Source: Metabacillus litoralis (GTDB lineage: Bacteria > Bacillota > Bacilli > Bacillales > Bacillaceae). Taken from it: a DNA stretch of 64,000 nt. This document shows, piece after piece, positions 44,986 through 55,523 of the stretch. The translations under genes and the position numbers were made by a program. Numbering within the stretch: the stretch's first letter is position 1; the number at the start of each line of letters is the position of its first letter. The notes beneath the pieces were generated by a model, which was not told where the DNA came from, ran no database searches, and worked only from the letters and a program-made list of their open reading frames with translations. The DNA lies in contig NZ_JAIVKL010000004.1 in the NCBI RefSeq assembly GCF_020524045.1, positions 62,001 to 126,000 on the forward strand. Reading direction: 5' to 3'.

Positions 44986-45022
44986 AAAAGGCTTAGAGGA
45001 AGCTTCCTCTAAGCCTTTTTTT
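44986..45022 (+). terminator. Terminator of accB-accC-yqhY
   Basis: AAAAGGCTTAGAGGA pairs perfectly with TCCTCTAAGCCTTTT around a 4-base loop (AGCT) followed by T. Confidence 0.93.
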
Positions 45023-45159
45023 AATATGTAAGAAAATATAGACACAAATAGTTCCTAGAATCATCAATTATGCCTCAAGTTTCTAAAAGTCGATTTGTAA
45101 GTATAGAACTTGGTTAATCATCTAAGATTATTTAATAGTTGGTTCGGGAACGTTTCTAA

Positions 45160-45300
45160 ATAGAATTTGATTTATCAGATGGTCATGAAAAGCCATAAGG
45201 TACTGATAGGCTTTTTCAATATTCATGGCTTGGGAAAAGGTATTGTTTTGTCAGCGGGGTGAGAATGCTATAACGTAAATCAACAACAAAGTTAATAAAG
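45160..45300. repeat. Decayed remnant of the B/E-type element
   Basis: GAGAATGCTATAACG then TAAATCAACAACAAAGTTAA (45262-45295) matches the right end of element E, but the GC-rich core is missing. The 500-base gap to nusB holds no other recognisable feature. Confidence 0.5.
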
Positions 45301-45432
45301 CAGAAATAAAAGCCCTTACATTTGGGAATCTTTTAAAACAATACAATTACGGCATGATTCTAAAAGGTAGATATGGTATGATCACATTATGACATTTTCG
45401 ACATTTTTAAACATTAAAGGAGCAAGTAAAGA

Positions 45433-45825
45433 ATGAAGCGAAGAACAGCAAGAGAAAAGGCACTTCAGGCGTTATTTCAAGTGAATGTGAGCAACACAGA
45501 TCCGAACGAAGCAATTGAACATGCTTTAGAAGAAATAGCTCAAGATGAATTTATGAATAAGCTTGTGTATGGTTCTATTGAGCATGAAAAAGAATTAGAC
45601 GAACTCATAACACCGCATTTGAAAAATTGGACAATTGATCGGTTAGCTAATATTGATATTACGATTCTACGTATGGCTGCTTATGAATTAAAATATGAAG
45701 AAGACGTACCGAAAAATGTAACAATAGATGAAGCTGTTGAGTTAGCTAAAGCGTTTGGTGATGATCATTCTAGTAAATTCGTCAATGGTGTTCTCTCTAA
45801 AATTAAACAAAATCTAGAGAATTGA
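45433..45825 (+). CDS. nusB: Transcription antitermination factor NusB
   Basis: 130 residues, all-helical family: RRTAREKALQALFQVNVSNT at the N-terminus and ILRMAAYELKYEEDVPKNVT then IDEAVELAKAFGDDHSSKFV near the end. It acts with NusE in rRNA antitermination. Start ATG 45433 behind AAAGGAG. folD follows 26 bases later. Confidence 0.96.
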   Translation: MKRRTAREKALQALFQVNVSNTDPNEAIEHALEEIAQDEFMNKLVYGSIEHEKELDELITPHLKNWTIDRLANIDITILRMAAYELKYEEDVPKNVTIDEAVELAKAFGDDHSSKFVNGVLSKIKQNLEN

Positions 45826-45851
45826 TCACTAGTATCGAGGAGGAATTAGGA

Positions 45852-46709
45852 ATGGCTGCAATAATAATTGATGGGAAACAATTATCTACAACAAAAAGAA
45901 ACGAATTAGCAAAAGAAGTAGAACAAATAAAAGAGGGTGGTCTACTACCTAAGCTTGTCGTTATTTTAGTAGGGGACAATCCTGCATCACTATCTTATAT
46001 TAGAGGAAAGAAAAAAGCAGCAGAGGAAATTGGTGTTGGCTTTCAATTAGAGCATTATCCAGAGTCATTGACAGAAAAAGAATTACTTGATGTGATTGAA
46101 AGCTATAACAATAATGACGAATATCATGGGATACTTGTTCAACTTCCATTACCTGCTCACATAGACGAAACTGCAGTAGTTGAGACAATTTCACCTCTAA
46201 AAGATGTAGATGGATTCCATCCTGTGAATATTGGACGTATGATGACTGGACAAGATACATTCTTACCATGTACACCAGCAGGAATTGTTGAAATGATTAA
46301 GTCTGTTGGAGTTGAGATCTCTGGTAAAAATGTAGTTGTTGTTGGAAGAAGTAATATTGTTGGGAAGCCAGTGGGACAACTACTCTTAAATGAGCATGCA
46401 ACTGTTACATATTGTCATTCAAAAACACAGAATCTTTCATCTTATACAAAAGATGCAGATATTTTGGTTGCAGCTGTTGGACGAGCTAACTTTATTAAAG
46501 GTGAAGATATCAAGCCTGGTGCAGTTGTTATTGATGTAGGTGTTAACAGACTTGATACAGGTAAACTATGTGGTGATGTTGTCTTTGATGAAGCAAAGGA
46601 AGTAGCAAGTTATTTAACGCCAGTTCCTGGTGGGGTAGGGCCAATGACGATCACGATGCTTGCTCATAATACAGTTCAATCAGCAAAGAGATTCCTAGAA
46701 GGTAAATAA
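45852..46709 (+). CDS. folD: Methylenetetrahydrofolate dehydrogenase / cyclohydrolase
   Basis: 285 residues from ATG 45852 behind GAGGAGGAATTAGG; an in-frame ATG ten codons earlier lies before that site. Active-site Tyr and Lys in SYIRGKKKAAEEIG (~47-60), PLPAHIDE, DVDGFHPVNIGRM and NADP loop GRSNIVGKPVGQLL (~163-176). It interconverts methylene- and formyl-tetrahydrofolate, the pool fed by the glycine-cleavage system. Confidence 0.96.
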   Translation: MAAIIIDGKQLSTTKRNELAKEVEQIKEGGLLPKLVVILVGDNPASLSYIRGKKKAAEEIGVGFQLEHYPESLTEKELLDVIESYNNNDEYHGILVQLPLPAHIDETAVVETISPLKDVDGFHPVNIGRMMTGQDTFLPCTPAGIVEMIKSVGVEISGKNVVVVGRSNIVGKPVGQLLLNEHATVTYCHSKTQNLSSYTKDADILVAAVGRANFIKGEDIKPGAVVIDVGVNRLDTGKLCGDVVFDEAKEVASYLTPVPGGVGPMTITMLAHNTVQSAKRFLEGK

Positions 46710-46782
46710 ATTTTTCCTTTGTTCAAGCAATATAGCACCTTGAAGTACAATTTGTTTTAAGATAACTTTTAATAATTAGTTA

Positions 46783-46968
46783 GGCTATGTTAAAGCTTAA
46801 TGTTGATTTTTAGCACTTAGTTGATTGGAGTGAAAGGCATGAGACTCCTGCTTAGAGAAGCGTGTCAAAGGGAGACCCCACAGGCGCGCAGCTTACGAGG
46901 AGGCTCCCGGACCGCCCGCGGAAAGCGAATGCCTGTAACGGAAATCAACAACAAAGTTTAACAGAACC
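46783..46968. repeat. Dispersed ~190-bp element, copy E (best preserved)
   Basis: 186 bases with 27-base imperfect terminal repeats (about 20 of 27 match): GGCTATGTTAAAGCTTAATG... on the left and the inverse of GGTTCTGTTAAACTTTGTTG... on the right. Inner core: GTTGATTGGAGTGAAAGGC, CCCCACAGGCGCGCAGC, CCGCCCGCGGAAAGCGAATG. No frame. Sits between folD and xseA. Confidence 0.82.
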
Positions 46969-47121
46969 ATTAATTAAAAAGAGGATTACTCAAGAATAGT
47001 TTGACTTAATCATAAAAAGATATCACCTTTTTATTATCTTGAAGGTCTAAATATCTTTTTGTTGTGATGTCTGACTATTTGCTATGAGGATCCTCTAGTC
47101 TAATTTTAAGGAGGTTGTAAA

Positions 47122-48474
47122 ATGAGTGATATTAAATATGTAACTGTTACAGCCTTAACAAAATACATAAAAAGAAAATTTGATGTTGATCCACATTTAA
47201 CTGATATATGGATTAAAGGGGAAATATCTAATTTTAATTTACATAGCCGTGGTCATATGTACTTTACACTGAAAGATGAAAAAGCACGAATTCAAGGTGT
47301 GATGTTTGCAGGATCTAATAAATCGTTGAAATTTAAGCCTGAAAATGGAATGAAAGTATTATTACGTGGAGAAATTTCAGTCTATGAACAAAGTGGTGGC
47401 TATCAGGTTTATGTGAAAGAAATGCAACCAGATGGTATTGGTAGCTTGTATTTGGCATATGAAGAATTAAAGAAAAATCTTCAAAAAGAAGGATTGTTTG
47501 ATTCTATTCATAAAAAGCCAATTCCTAAATATCCAAATCAAATTGGAGTAATTACATCACCTACAGGAGCAGCAATACGAGATATTTTAACCACAATTAA
47601 TCGCCGTTTTCCTATGGCTAAGGTTATATTAATTCCTGCATTGGTTCAAGGGGTACAAGCGGGTTCATCTGTTGCTAAAGCGATAAAAACAGCGAATGAA
47701 TTAGGAACATTAGACGTATTAATTGTAGGTCGTGGTGGTGGCTCAATTGAAGAGCTTTGGGCTTTTAATGAAGAAATTGTCGCTAGGGAAATATTTGCTT
47801 CTCAAGTGCCAATCATTTCAGCAGTTGGACATGAAACCGACTTCACAATTGCAGATTTTGTTGCTGATTTACGTGCTCCGACTCCAACGGGTGCTGCTGA
47901 GCTTGCTGTTCCTCATTTTACTGAATTATTAGATCGGTTATCAGAACGGAAAAACAGACTGAAAAGATCTATTCAAGAAAGAATCACCTCAAATAAGGAA
48001 AAACTAACCCATTATCAAGAATCTTATGCATTTAGATATCCTAAACAACTATATCAACAAAAAGAACAACAATTAGATATGATGGTTGATCGTCTCCAAA
48101 AAGTAGGTCAAAGAGCTTTTACATATAAAAAGGATGCTTATGTTGCTCTTAAAAACCGTTTGGGTAATGAACATCCATCTGATCAGGTGAAAAGATCAAA
48201 CGAAGCATATATGTCATTACTTAAAAAACTTAATCGTGAAATGTCATCTGTTATCACGCATAAAAACTCGCAATTCAAAGCCACAATTGATAAACTTAAT
48301 GCATTAAGTCCACTGAAAATTATGGATAGAGGATATAGCATTGTGTATCAAGAGGAACAGCTCATAAAAAGTATAAACCAAGTACAATCAGGTAACAGAC
48401 TTAAGGTTCAACTAAAAGATGGTCAGCTTGATTGTCAAGTAATGGGAATAGAGGAGCGTACAATTAATGAGTAA
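47122..48474 (+). CDS. xseA: Exodeoxyribonuclease VII large subunit
   Basis: 450 residues. N-terminal OB-fold ([20 protein letters not shown], then [20 protein letters not shown], residues ~8-50), catalytic domain [20 protein letters not shown] (~141-160) and [16 protein letters not shown], then a long coiled coil. It degrades single-stranded DNA to oligonucleotides. Start ATG 47122 follows AAGGAGG. Overlaps xseB by 8 bases. Confidence 0.96.
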   Translation: MSDIKYVTVTALTKYIKRKFDVDPHLTDIWIKGEISNFNLHSRGHMYFTLKDEKARIQGVMFAGSNKSLKFKPENGMKVLLRGEISVYEQSGGYQVYVKEMQPDGIGSLYLAYEELKKNLQKEGLFDSIHKKPIPKYPNQIGVITSPTGAAIRDILTTINRRFPMAKVILIPALVQGVQAGSSVAKAIKTANELGTLDVLIVGRGGGSIEELWAFNEEIVAREIFASQVPIISAVGHETDFTIADFVADLRAPTPTGAAELAVPHFTELLDRLSERKNRLKRSIQERITSNKEKLTHYQESYAFRYPKQLYQQKEQQLDMMVDRLQKVGQRAFTYKKDAYVALKNRLGNEHPSDQVKRSNEAYMSLLKKLNREMSSVITHKNSQFKATIDKLNALSPLKIMDRGYSIVYQEEQLIKSINQVQSGNRLKVQLKDGQLDCQVMGIEERTINE

Positions 48475-48721
48475 AGAAAAGCAATTAAAAGAAGAAGAAG
48501 TTTCATTTGAACAAGCGATGCAGCAGCTTGAAGAAATTGTTGGTAAACTTGAGGAAGGTGATGTGCCTTTAGAAAAAGCGATTGACTATTTTCAAAAAGG
48601 AATGGTGCTATCAAAGCTTTGTCACGACAAGCTACAACATGTTGAAAAACAAATGGATTATATTTTGCGAGAAGATGGTGAATTAAAGCCGTTTGAACTA
48701 CAGGAGGAAGAAAAGTCGTGA
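48467..48721 (+). CDS. xseB: Exodeoxyribonuclease VII small subunit
   Basis: 84 residues, two-helix family: [20 protein letters not shown] then [20 protein letters not shown]. Small subunits bind along the XseA coiled coil. Overlaps xseA upstream and ispA downstream (4 bases), so the three are coupled. Confidence 0.95.
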   Translation: MSKEKQLKEEEVSFEQAMQQLEEIVGKLEEGDVPLEKAIDYFQKGMVLSKLCHDKLQHVEKQMDYILREDGELKPFELQEEEKS

Positions 48722-49602
48722 CGATTGAACTGAGCGATTTTTTACTATCCCGAAAACAAACAATTGAAGCTAAATTACCTCAATATATTAACGAGCTTGA
48801 GGCGTCAAACACAATTAAAGAAGCTATGCTTTATTCACTCAACGCAGGTGGCAAACGGTTAAGACCGATTCTTGTGCTTGCTTTACTACATACTTATGGA
48901 AAACGTGAAGAATTAGGAATGGCAACAGCTTGTGCAATTGAAATGATTCATACGTATTCTCTCATCCATGATGATTTACCTTGTATGGATGATGATGATT
49001 TACGAAGAGGTAAACCAACAAATCATAAAGTATTTGGAGAAGCTGTTGCCGTCTTAGCTGGTGACGGATTATTAACACAAAGCTTTTCTTTAATCGTCAA
49101 TGATCCGTACTGTTCGGTAGAAAACAAACTTCGACTCGTCTCAGAACTTGTAAAAGCCGCAGGCGCTGAAGGAATGGTTGGCGGACAAATTGCTGACATG
49201 GAAGGTGAAGATACAGTTTTAACTCTTGATGAACTTCAGTCTGTTCATGAAAATAAAACAGGAAAGTTGCTTCAATATAGCATTATCTCTGGTGCAATTT
49301 TAGCTGATGCTCCTGAAGAAGACATTGAGAAACTAAGAAAACTTGGTTATCATCTAGGAATTGCTTTTCAAATTCGCGATGATATATTAGATATTGAAGG
49401 AAATGAACAGAAAATAGGAAAACCAGTTGGATCTGATACATTGAACGAAAAAACAACATACCCTAAAATTTTAACGATGCCAGGTGCAAAGGCTAAATTA
49501 GAAGAGCATATTAGCCAAGCGAAAGATCTTTTAGAAAATTTGTCTGTACAGTCAAACATTCTCGTTCAAATTTGTGAATTAATCGCGAATAGAGATCATT
49601 AA
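48718..49602 (+). CDS. ispA: Farnesyl diphosphate synthase
   Basis: 294 residues from GTG 48718. Both aspartate-rich motifs are visible: [20 protein letters not shown] (~86-105) and DDILDIEGN (~224-232), with GGKRLRP (~44-50). It condenses isopentenyl and dimethylallyl diphosphate to farnesyl diphosphate. Same operon as xseAB; dxs of the same pathway follows after a terminator. Confidence 0.95.
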   Translation: MTIELSDFLLSRKQTIEAKLPQYINELEASNTIKEAMLYSLNAGGKRLRPILVLALLHTYGKREELGMATACAIEMIHTYSLIHDDLPCMDDDDLRRGKPTNHKVFGEAVAVLAGDGLLTQSFSLIVNDPYCSVENKLRLVSELVKAAGAEGMVGGQIADMEGEDTVLTLDELQSVHENKTGKLLQYSIISGAILADAPEEDIEKLRKLGYHLGIAFQIRDDILDIEGNEQKIGKPVGSDTLNEKTTYPKILTMPGAKAKLEEHISQAKDLLENLSVQSNILVQICELIANRDH

Positions 49603-49623
49603 TAATCAATTAGAAAAGAGATT

Positions 49624-49650
49624 AACCGTTTCCATAGGTAACGGTTTTTT
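49624..49650 (+). terminator. Terminator of the nusB..ispA group
   Basis: AACCGTT pairs with AACGGTT around a 9-base loop, followed by TTTT. The remainder of the gap to dxs is AT-rich with no gene. Confidence 0.85.
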
Positions 49651-49980
49651 GTGTATCCTTGTAAATGAATACTCGTATTCACATAAAACATTGTAATTAT
49701 AACGTTTTTATGGTAAATTTTTTTTGCTTGATTATCGTTTTAATAGGCCTCTTTATTATACGTAAATGAACTGTAAAATCTAAAAAGGTCTGTTTAAAAT
49801 TCAATGGATACTACATGGAAATGTTCATAAAAGAGCCTTTTTATAAGTAAAATGACAGCTTGTACCCTAAAACGTTTTCAAATAAATGAGGTTTACGTTA
49901 AAATAGATAGATACAATAAAAACATAACATGAAATAAATTGACTATAAGAAACAAACTGAATCGAAAGTGAGTGATCCAT

Positions 49981-51879
49981 TTGGATCTTCTATCCATTAA
50001 AGACCCAAGTTTTTTAAAAAAATTATCAAACCATGAATTAGAAAAACTTAGTGCCGAAATCCGTCAATTTTTAATTGAAAAGCTAGCTGATACTGGTGGG
50101 CATATAGGTCCTAATTTAGGTGTTGTTGAATTAACTATTGCTCTTCATAAAGTATTTGATAGTCCTAAAGATAAGTTTCTATGGGATGTAGGACATCAAT
50201 CATATGTTCACAAAATTCTGACAGGTCGTGCTGGGCAATTTGATACATTACGTCAATACCAAGGATTATGTGGTTTTCCAAAACGCTGTGAAAGTGAACA
50301 TGATGTATGGGAAACAGGTCATAGCTCTACTTCTTTATCAGCTGCGATGGGCATGGCTATAGCTAGAGATCTAAAAAAATCACAAGAACATGTTATCCCA
50401 ATTATCGGTGATGGAGCTTTGACTGGTGGTATGGCACTCGAGGCACTTAACCATATAGGGAGCGAAAAGAAAGACGTTATTGTTGTTTTGAACGACAATG
50501 AAATGTCGATCGCACCTAATGTTGGAGCTCTTCATAATGTTCTAGGACGATTACGTACAGCAGGTAAGTATCACTGGGTTAAAGATGAGCTAGAATACTT
50601 ATTAAAAAGAATTCCTGCAGTGGGTGGAAAACTAGCTTCAACAGCAGAACGTGTGAAGGATAGTTTGAAATATTTATTAGTGTCAGGTGTTTTCTTTGAA
50701 GAACTTGGTTTTACGTATCTTGGACCTGTAGATGGTCATGATTATGATGATTTATTTGAAAATCTTCAATATGCTAAAAAAACATCAGGACCAGTTTTAT
50801 TGCATGTAATCACGAAAAAAGGGAAGGGCTATCAGCCTGCTGAAACAGATACAATCGGAACTTGGCATGGAACAGGTCCTTATAAAATTGAAACGGGTGA
50901 TTTTGTAAAGCCTACTGTCGTTGGCCCAGCTTGGAGTAAGGTTGTTAGTGAAACAGTTCGTAAACTTGCAAGAAGTGACGAGCGTATTGTGGCAATCACA
51001 CCTGCTATGCCTGTTGGCTCTAAATTAGAAGGATTTGCGGAAGAATTTCCTGATAGAATGTTTGATGTTGGTATAGCAGAGCAGCATGCAACAACAGTTG
51101 CAGCAGGTTTAGCTACACAAGATATGAAACCATTCTTAGCTATTTATTCAACTTTTCTACAACGAGCGTATGATCAAGTTGTGCATGACATCTGTCGCCA
51201 AAACTTAAACGTCTTTATTGGAATTGATCGATCTGGATTAGTTGGTGCGGATGGAGAAACACATCAAGGTGTATTTGATATTGCCTTTTTAAGACATATC
51301 CCTAATATGGTTATCATGATGGCGAAGGACGAAAATGAAGGACAGCATCTTGTTAATACAGCGATAAAATATAATGATGGACCAATTGCACTAAGATATG
51401 CTCGTGGTAATGGTATAGGTGTGCAAATGGATGAAGATCTAAAAGAGATTCCAATTGGCTCTTGGGAAGTGCTAAAAGAGGGCAAAGATGCAGTCATTTT
51501 AACATTTGGTACAACAATAGAAATGGCAATGGAAGCAGCGGACTTGATGTCTGAGCAAGGCAAATCCATAAGAGTAGTTAACGCACGATTTATCAAACCA
51601 TTAGATGAAAGTATGTTGATTGATATTTTTGCTGAAGGAATTCCTGTTTTAACAATTGAAGAAGCAGTTCTACAGGGTGGATTTGGAAGTGCCGTATTAG
51701 AATTCGCTCAAAAACAACAAGCAACTTCAACAATATCTCGTATTGGCATTCCTGATCGATTTATTGAACATGGCAGTGTTTCTAAGCTTCTAGAAGAAAT
51801 CGGTATGACAACAGAAAATGTTGTAAAGGAATTAAAAGAAATGTTACCTGAACAAGAAAAAAGAGTTATGAGATCATGA
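49981..51879 (+). CDS. dxs: 1-deoxy-D-xylulose-5-phosphate synthase
   Basis: 632 residues from TTG 49981 ([11 protein letters not shown]), after AAGTGAG; a GTG three codons earlier lies within that site. Thiamine-diphosphate enzyme: [52 protein letters not shown] (~148-165), and transketolase-like [15 protein letters not shown] with the catalytic Glu. First step of the MEP isoprenoid pathway. Its stop overlaps the next start. Confidence 0.96.
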   Translation: MDLLSIKDPSFLKKLSNHELEKLSAEIRQFLIEKLADTGGHIGPNLGVVELTIALHKVFDSPKDKFLWDVGHQSYVHKILTGRAGQFDTLRQYQGLCGFPKRCESEHDVWETGHSSTSLSAAMGMAIARDLKKSQEHVIPIIGDGALTGGMALEALNHIGSEKKDVIVVLNDNEMSIAPNVGALHNVLGRLRTAGKYHWVKDELEYLLKRIPAVGGKLASTAERVKDSLKYLLVSGVFFEELGFTYLGPVDGHDYDDLFENLQYAKKTSGPVLLHVITKKGKGYQPAETDTIGTWHGTGPYKIETGDFVKPTVVGPAWSKVVSETVRKLARSDERIVAITPAMPVGSKLEGFAEEFPDRMFDVGIAEQHATTVAAGLATQDMKPFLAIYSTFLQRAYDQVVHDICRQNLNVFIGIDRSGLVGADGETHQGVFDIAFLRHIPNMVIMMAKDENEGQHLVNTAIKYNDGPIALRYARGNGIGVQMDEDLKEIPIGSWEVLKEGKDAVILTFGTTIEMAMEAADLMSEQGKSIRVVNARFIKPLDESMLIDIFAEGIPVLTIEEAVLQGGFGSAVLEFAQKQQATSTISRIGIPDRFIEHGSVSKLLEEIGMTTENVVKELKEMLPEQEKRVMRS

Positions 51880-52706
51880 GTAGTAAAAAAGAAAGATTAG
51901 ATATACTTTTAGTAGAAAATGGCTTGTTTGAAACACGTGAGAAAGCAAAGCGTGCAATAATGGCTGGACAAGTATATGGAAATGAAGAACGTTTAGAGAA
52001 ACCTGGTGAAAAAGTTTCTCGGGACCTTCTTTTAACTGTAAAAGGGAAAACATTGCCATATGTAAGTCGAGGCGGATTGAAACTTGAGAAAGCTCTAAAT
52101 GAATTTACAATAAATGTAGAAAATAAAGTGATGATTGATATTGGATCATCAACAGGTGGTTTTACAGATTGTGCTCTTCAAAATGGAGCAAAGCTTTCAT
52201 ATGCTTTAGATGTAGGCTATAATCAGCTTGCTTGGAAGTTGCGTCAAGATGAAAGAGTTGTCGTGATGGAACGAACGAATTTTCGATATGTTAAACCAGA
52301 AGATTTTGAAAAAGGTATGCCTGAATTTGCAAGTATTGATGTATCGTTTATTTCTTTAAAATTAATTTTTCCTGTTTTAAAAACCATTTTAGTACCTCAT
52401 AGTCATATCGTTGCTCTTATAAAACCGCAATTTGAAGCTGGTCGAGAGTTTGTCGGTAAAAAAGGGATTGTTCGTGATCCTGCTGTTCATGAGCATGTAC
52501 TAAAAGAAATGATGGATTTCGTTTTAAAGGAAGGCTATAATATTCAAAATCTTTCCTACTCACCTATTACAGGAGGAGATGGAAATATTGAATTTCTTCT
52601 TCATCTTTTATGGGAAGGTCCTAAAGATATAGGAGTTAACAACATTTCTGAATCAGCTAAAGAGATTGTTAATATGGCGCATGCTCAATTAAAAGAAAGT
52701 AAATAA
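51876..52706 (+). CDS. yqxC: TlyA-family RNA methyltransferase YqxC
   Basis: 276 residues. N-terminal S4 RNA-binding domain ([20 protein letters not shown], ~5-24), then an FtsJ-like Rossmann methyltransferase: [20 protein letters not shown] (~87-106) and [12 protein letters not shown]. Mycobacterial TlyA methylates 16S and 23S rRNA ribose; target here is inferred. ATG 51876 overlaps the dxs stop by 4 bases. Confidence 0.92.
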   Translation: MSSKKERLDILLVENGLFETREKAKRAIMAGQVYGNEERLEKPGEKVSRDLLLTVKGKTLPYVSRGGLKLEKALNEFTINVENKVMIDIGSSTGGFTDCALQNGAKLSYALDVGYNQLAWKLRQDERVVVMERTNFRYVKPEDFEKGMPEFASIDVSFISLKLIFPVLKTILVPHSHIVALIKPQFEAGREFVGKKGIVRDPAVHEHVLKEMMDFVLKEGYNIQNLSYSPITGGDGNIEFLLHLLWEGPKDIGVNNISESAKEIVNMAHAQLKESK

Positions 52707-52714
52707 AATGTAAA

Positions 52715-52754
52715 GGCAAGAATTGTAGCTATAGCTCAATTCTTGCCTTTTTTA
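52715..52754 (+). terminator. Terminator of dxs-yqxC
   Basis: GGCAAGAATTG pairs perfectly with CAATTCTTGCC around an 11-base loop, followed by seven T. Confidence 0.93.
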
Positions 52755-52959
52755 CGGAATTATCTGTATATTCATGCAAATGAATTATTTAGTCACATTC
52801 TTTAATTTTTATACAACAAGGTTTTATTATAGTTTTTATGCAGTTTTCAAGTAGAAATTTTTAATAAAACTGTACTTTTTATGGGTTTTCATATAAGATG
52901 TAAGGTATAAACATGCAAAGAATGAACAATAGTGCATCATTGCAAAAGGGGTGCTTAAC

Positions 52960-53409
52960 GTGAATAAAGGACAAAGACATATAAAAATCCGTGAAATTAT
53001 TACAAATAATGATATTGAAACACAAGATGAATTAGTTGATTTATTAAAGGGAATGGGCTTTAATGTAACACAAGCAACTGTTTCTAGAGATATTAAAGAA
53101 TTACACTTAGTGAAGGTTCCAATGATTGATGGAAGATATAAATATAGCTTACCTGCTGATCAACGCTTTAATCCACTTCAAAAGTTAAAACGTGCATTAA
53201 TGGATGCCTTTGTTAAGATAGATTCTGCAGGACATATGCTGGTGATGAAAACACTTCCTGGTAATGCAAATGCTATCGGTGCGCTTATCGACAATCTTGA
53301 TTGGGATGAAGTGCTAGGAACAATTTGTGGTGATGACACAATTTTAATTATTTGTCGTACATCAGATGACACGGATTCGATTTCACAACGATTTCTAGAC
53401 ATGCTATAA
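52960..53409 (+). CDS. ahrC: Arginine repressor AhrC
   Basis: 149 residues from GTG 52960 ([20 protein letters not shown]), the same size and start as B. subtilis AhrC. N-terminal winged helix with [19 protein letters not shown] (~38-56); C-terminal hexamerisation domain with the arginine-binding [14 protein letters not shown] (~121-134). Represses arginine synthesis and activates catabolism. No arginine gene is in the window; location between yqxC and recN is the conserved one. Confidence 0.97.
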   Translation: MNKGQRHIKIREIITNNDIETQDELVDLLKGMGFNVTQATVSRDIKELHLVKVPMIDGRYKYSLPADQRFNPLQKLKRALMDAFVKIDSAGHMLVMKTLPGNANAIGALIDNLDWDEVLGTICGDDTILIICRTSDDTDSISQRFLDML

Positions 53410-53497
53410 AATAATATAGACATTATTTTTTAAATTTATTAAATGCATTAGCTAATGGCTAGTGCAGATACAAAATATATAAGAGGTGTGATTCTGT

Positions 53498-55201
53498 TTG
53501 TTAGCGGAATTATCTATTAAAAATTTTGCGATTATTGAGTTATTGACTGTCTCATTTGAAAAAGGTTTAACAGTATTAACAGGAGAAACAGGTGCGGGTA
53601 AATCAATTATTATTGATGCGATTCATCTTTTAGCTGGAGCTAGAGGTTCTTCGGAGTTTGTTCGATATGGTGAAAAACGTGCTGAATTAGAAGCTCTTTT
53701 CTTAATAGAGGATGAAAAACACCCTGTTTATAGTAAGTGTGAAGAATTTGGAATTGATGTTAGTGACGGAATGATTATTTTACGACGAGATTTATCGTCC
53801 AACGGTAAAAGTATCTGTCGGATAAATGGAAAATTAGTTACGATTGCGGTCTTGCGAGAGGTTGGGCAATTTCTTGTTGATGTTCATGGACAGCATGATA
53901 ACCAAGAATTAATGAACGAAGAAAACCATATTCATCTTCTTGATCAATATGGAGGTAAGAAGATAAAACTAGCTCTTGAGAATTATTTTGATGTTTATCG
54001 AAACTTTGATTCCTTACAAAAGAAAATAATTCAATTATCAGAAAATGAACAAGAAATGGCACACAGATTAGATCTTTTACAGTTTCAATTAGAAGAAATT
54101 GAAGGTGCAGATTTACAGCCAAAAGAAGATGAGCTACTTCAAGAGGAAAAAAATCAAATTTCGAATTATGAAAAAGTGTATGAATCCTTAAATAATAGTT
54201 ATAGTGCTCTACATGGTGAACAACGAGGGTTAGATTGGGTTGGACATGCTATGAGTAATCTAGAAAATGTCGGTAATATAAATAAAACATTAAAAGATCT
54301 TTCTGAGACTATTTCGAATGCTTATTATATGCTTGAAGATCTTTCATATCAGGTTAGAAATGAATTGGAATCTCTAGAGTTTGATCCAGAACGATTGAAT
54401 ACCGTTGAAAGTAGATTAAATGAAATCAATACTTTAAAGCGAAAGTATGGTCAAACTGTTGAAGAGATATTAACATATTCAGCAAAGATTGAAGAAGAAA
54501 TTGATACGATAAAAAATAAAGATAGTCATTTATACAAACTACAAAAAGAATTGGACTCTATTTTAGAGGATTTAACTATTGAAGCTAAAAACGTCTCAAA
54601 TATTCGCAAAAATTTTGCCAAGGTGTTAATTGATGAAATCCATCAAGAATTGAAAGAACTTTATATGGAAAAAACTACTTTTGATGTGAAGATTTCTACA
54701 AAACAAACATCCTCAGGGCAACAGGTTAAATATACAGCAAATGGTTCAGATGATATAGAATTTTTCATCTCTACAAATCCTGGTGAGCCTCTAAAATCAT
54801 TAAGTAAAACTGCTTCAGGTGGAGAGCTTTCTCGTATTATGCTTGCGATGAAGAGTATTTTTTCACAGCATCAAGGGATAACTTCAATTATTTTTGATGA
54901 GGTTGATACAGGAGTAAGTGGACGTGTTGCTCAAGCGATTGCAGAAAAAATTTATCGGGTTTCAAATGGATCCCAAGTCTTGTGTATTACACATTTACCC
55001 CAAGTTGCTGCAATGGCAGATACTCATCTTTATATTGCAAAAGAAACGATTTCAGGTCGAACTAAGACGAGTGTTAAGCCTTTAATAGAAGAAGAAAAGA
55101 TAAAAGAAATTGGTCGTATGATAGCAGGTGTAGAAGTAACAGAACTATCAAAGGAACATGCCAAAGAACTGTTATCACTTGCACATACCTCAAAAGGTTA
55201 A
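53498..55201 (+). CDS. recN: DNA repair protein RecN
   Basis: 567 residues from TTG 53498. SMC-like: Walker A GETGAGKSIIID (~29-40), long central coiled coil (~150-360), signature SGGELSRIMLAMKSIF (~445-460) and Walker B SIIFDEVDTGVSG (~469-481). It acts at double-strand breaks. Follows ahrC by 88 bases. Confidence 0.96.
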   Translation: MLAELSIKNFAIIELLTVSFEKGLTVLTGETGAGKSIIIDAIHLLAGARGSSEFVRYGEKRAELEALFLIEDEKHPVYSKCEEFGIDVSDGMIILRRDLSSNGKSICRINGKLVTIAVLREVGQFLVDVHGQHDNQELMNEENHIHLLDQYGGKKIKLALENYFDVYRNFDSLQKKIIQLSENEQEMAHRLDLLQFQLEEIEGADLQPKEDELLQEEKNQISNYEKVYESLNNSYSALHGEQRGLDWVGHAMSNLENVGNINKTLKDLSETISNAYYMLEDLSYQVRNELESLEFDPERLNTVESRLNEINTLKRKYGQTVEEILTYSAKIEEEIDTIKNKDSHLYKLQKELDSILEDLTIEAKNVSNIRKNFAKVLIDEIHQELKELYMEKTTFDVKISTKQTSSGQQVKYTANGSDDIEFFISTNPGEPLKSLSKTASGGELSRIMLAMKSIFSQHQGITSIIFDEVDTGVSGRVAQAIAEKIYRVSNGSQVLCITHLPQVAAMADTHLYIAKETISGRTKTSVKPLIEEEKIKEIGRMIAGVEVTELSKEHAKELLSLAHTSKG

Positions 55202-55217
55202 ATTGAAAGTCTTTTAA

Positions 55218-55245
55218 GTCACCCAGTATTTTTGGGTGGCTTTTT
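55218..55245 (+). terminator. Terminator of recN
   Basis: CACCCA pairs with TGGGTG around a 7-base loop followed by TTTTT. Confidence 0.75.
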
Positions 55246-55260
55246 ATCATTCAAAAAATG

Positions 55261-55340
55261 ACTGAAGTAAAAATGGAGAAATTCCATTACTGCTTTAAAC
55301 TTATTAAATGCAACAAAATTGATGATTTTACAGAGCTATT
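55261..55340 (-). repeat. Possible decayed MITE copy
   Basis: ATTAAATGCAACAAAATTGATGATTTTACAG (read in parts, 55306-55336) resembles the right end of copy 2 (AAAATGCAACAAAATTTGCG). The ATTCCATTA block at 55283 resembles copy 3 read in reverse. No target duplication seen. The rest of the gap before spoIVB holds only a 7-bp hairpin GGCTACA/TGTAGCC (55458-55478). Confidence 0.35.
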
Positions 55341-55523
55341 TTATTCAAACATTTTATGGGTAAACTAAAATTATTGACTTATCGTCAATGATCTCCTAAT
55401 TCTTACAACAAATCCTTTAAATTTCTACTTATTCAAGTTATAAATAAGCCTTAAAAAGGCTACATTAAAACTGTAGCCATATATACAGTGTGGTGTGGGT
55501 AGGAGCGAGGAGAGTGAAGGTTT

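Noticed and set aside
49867-49880. CcpA cre site upstream of dxs (CTAAAACGTTTTCA)
   Set aside because: 12 of 14 bases match, but dxs is not a known catabolite-controlled gene and such AT-rich matches are frequent by chance.
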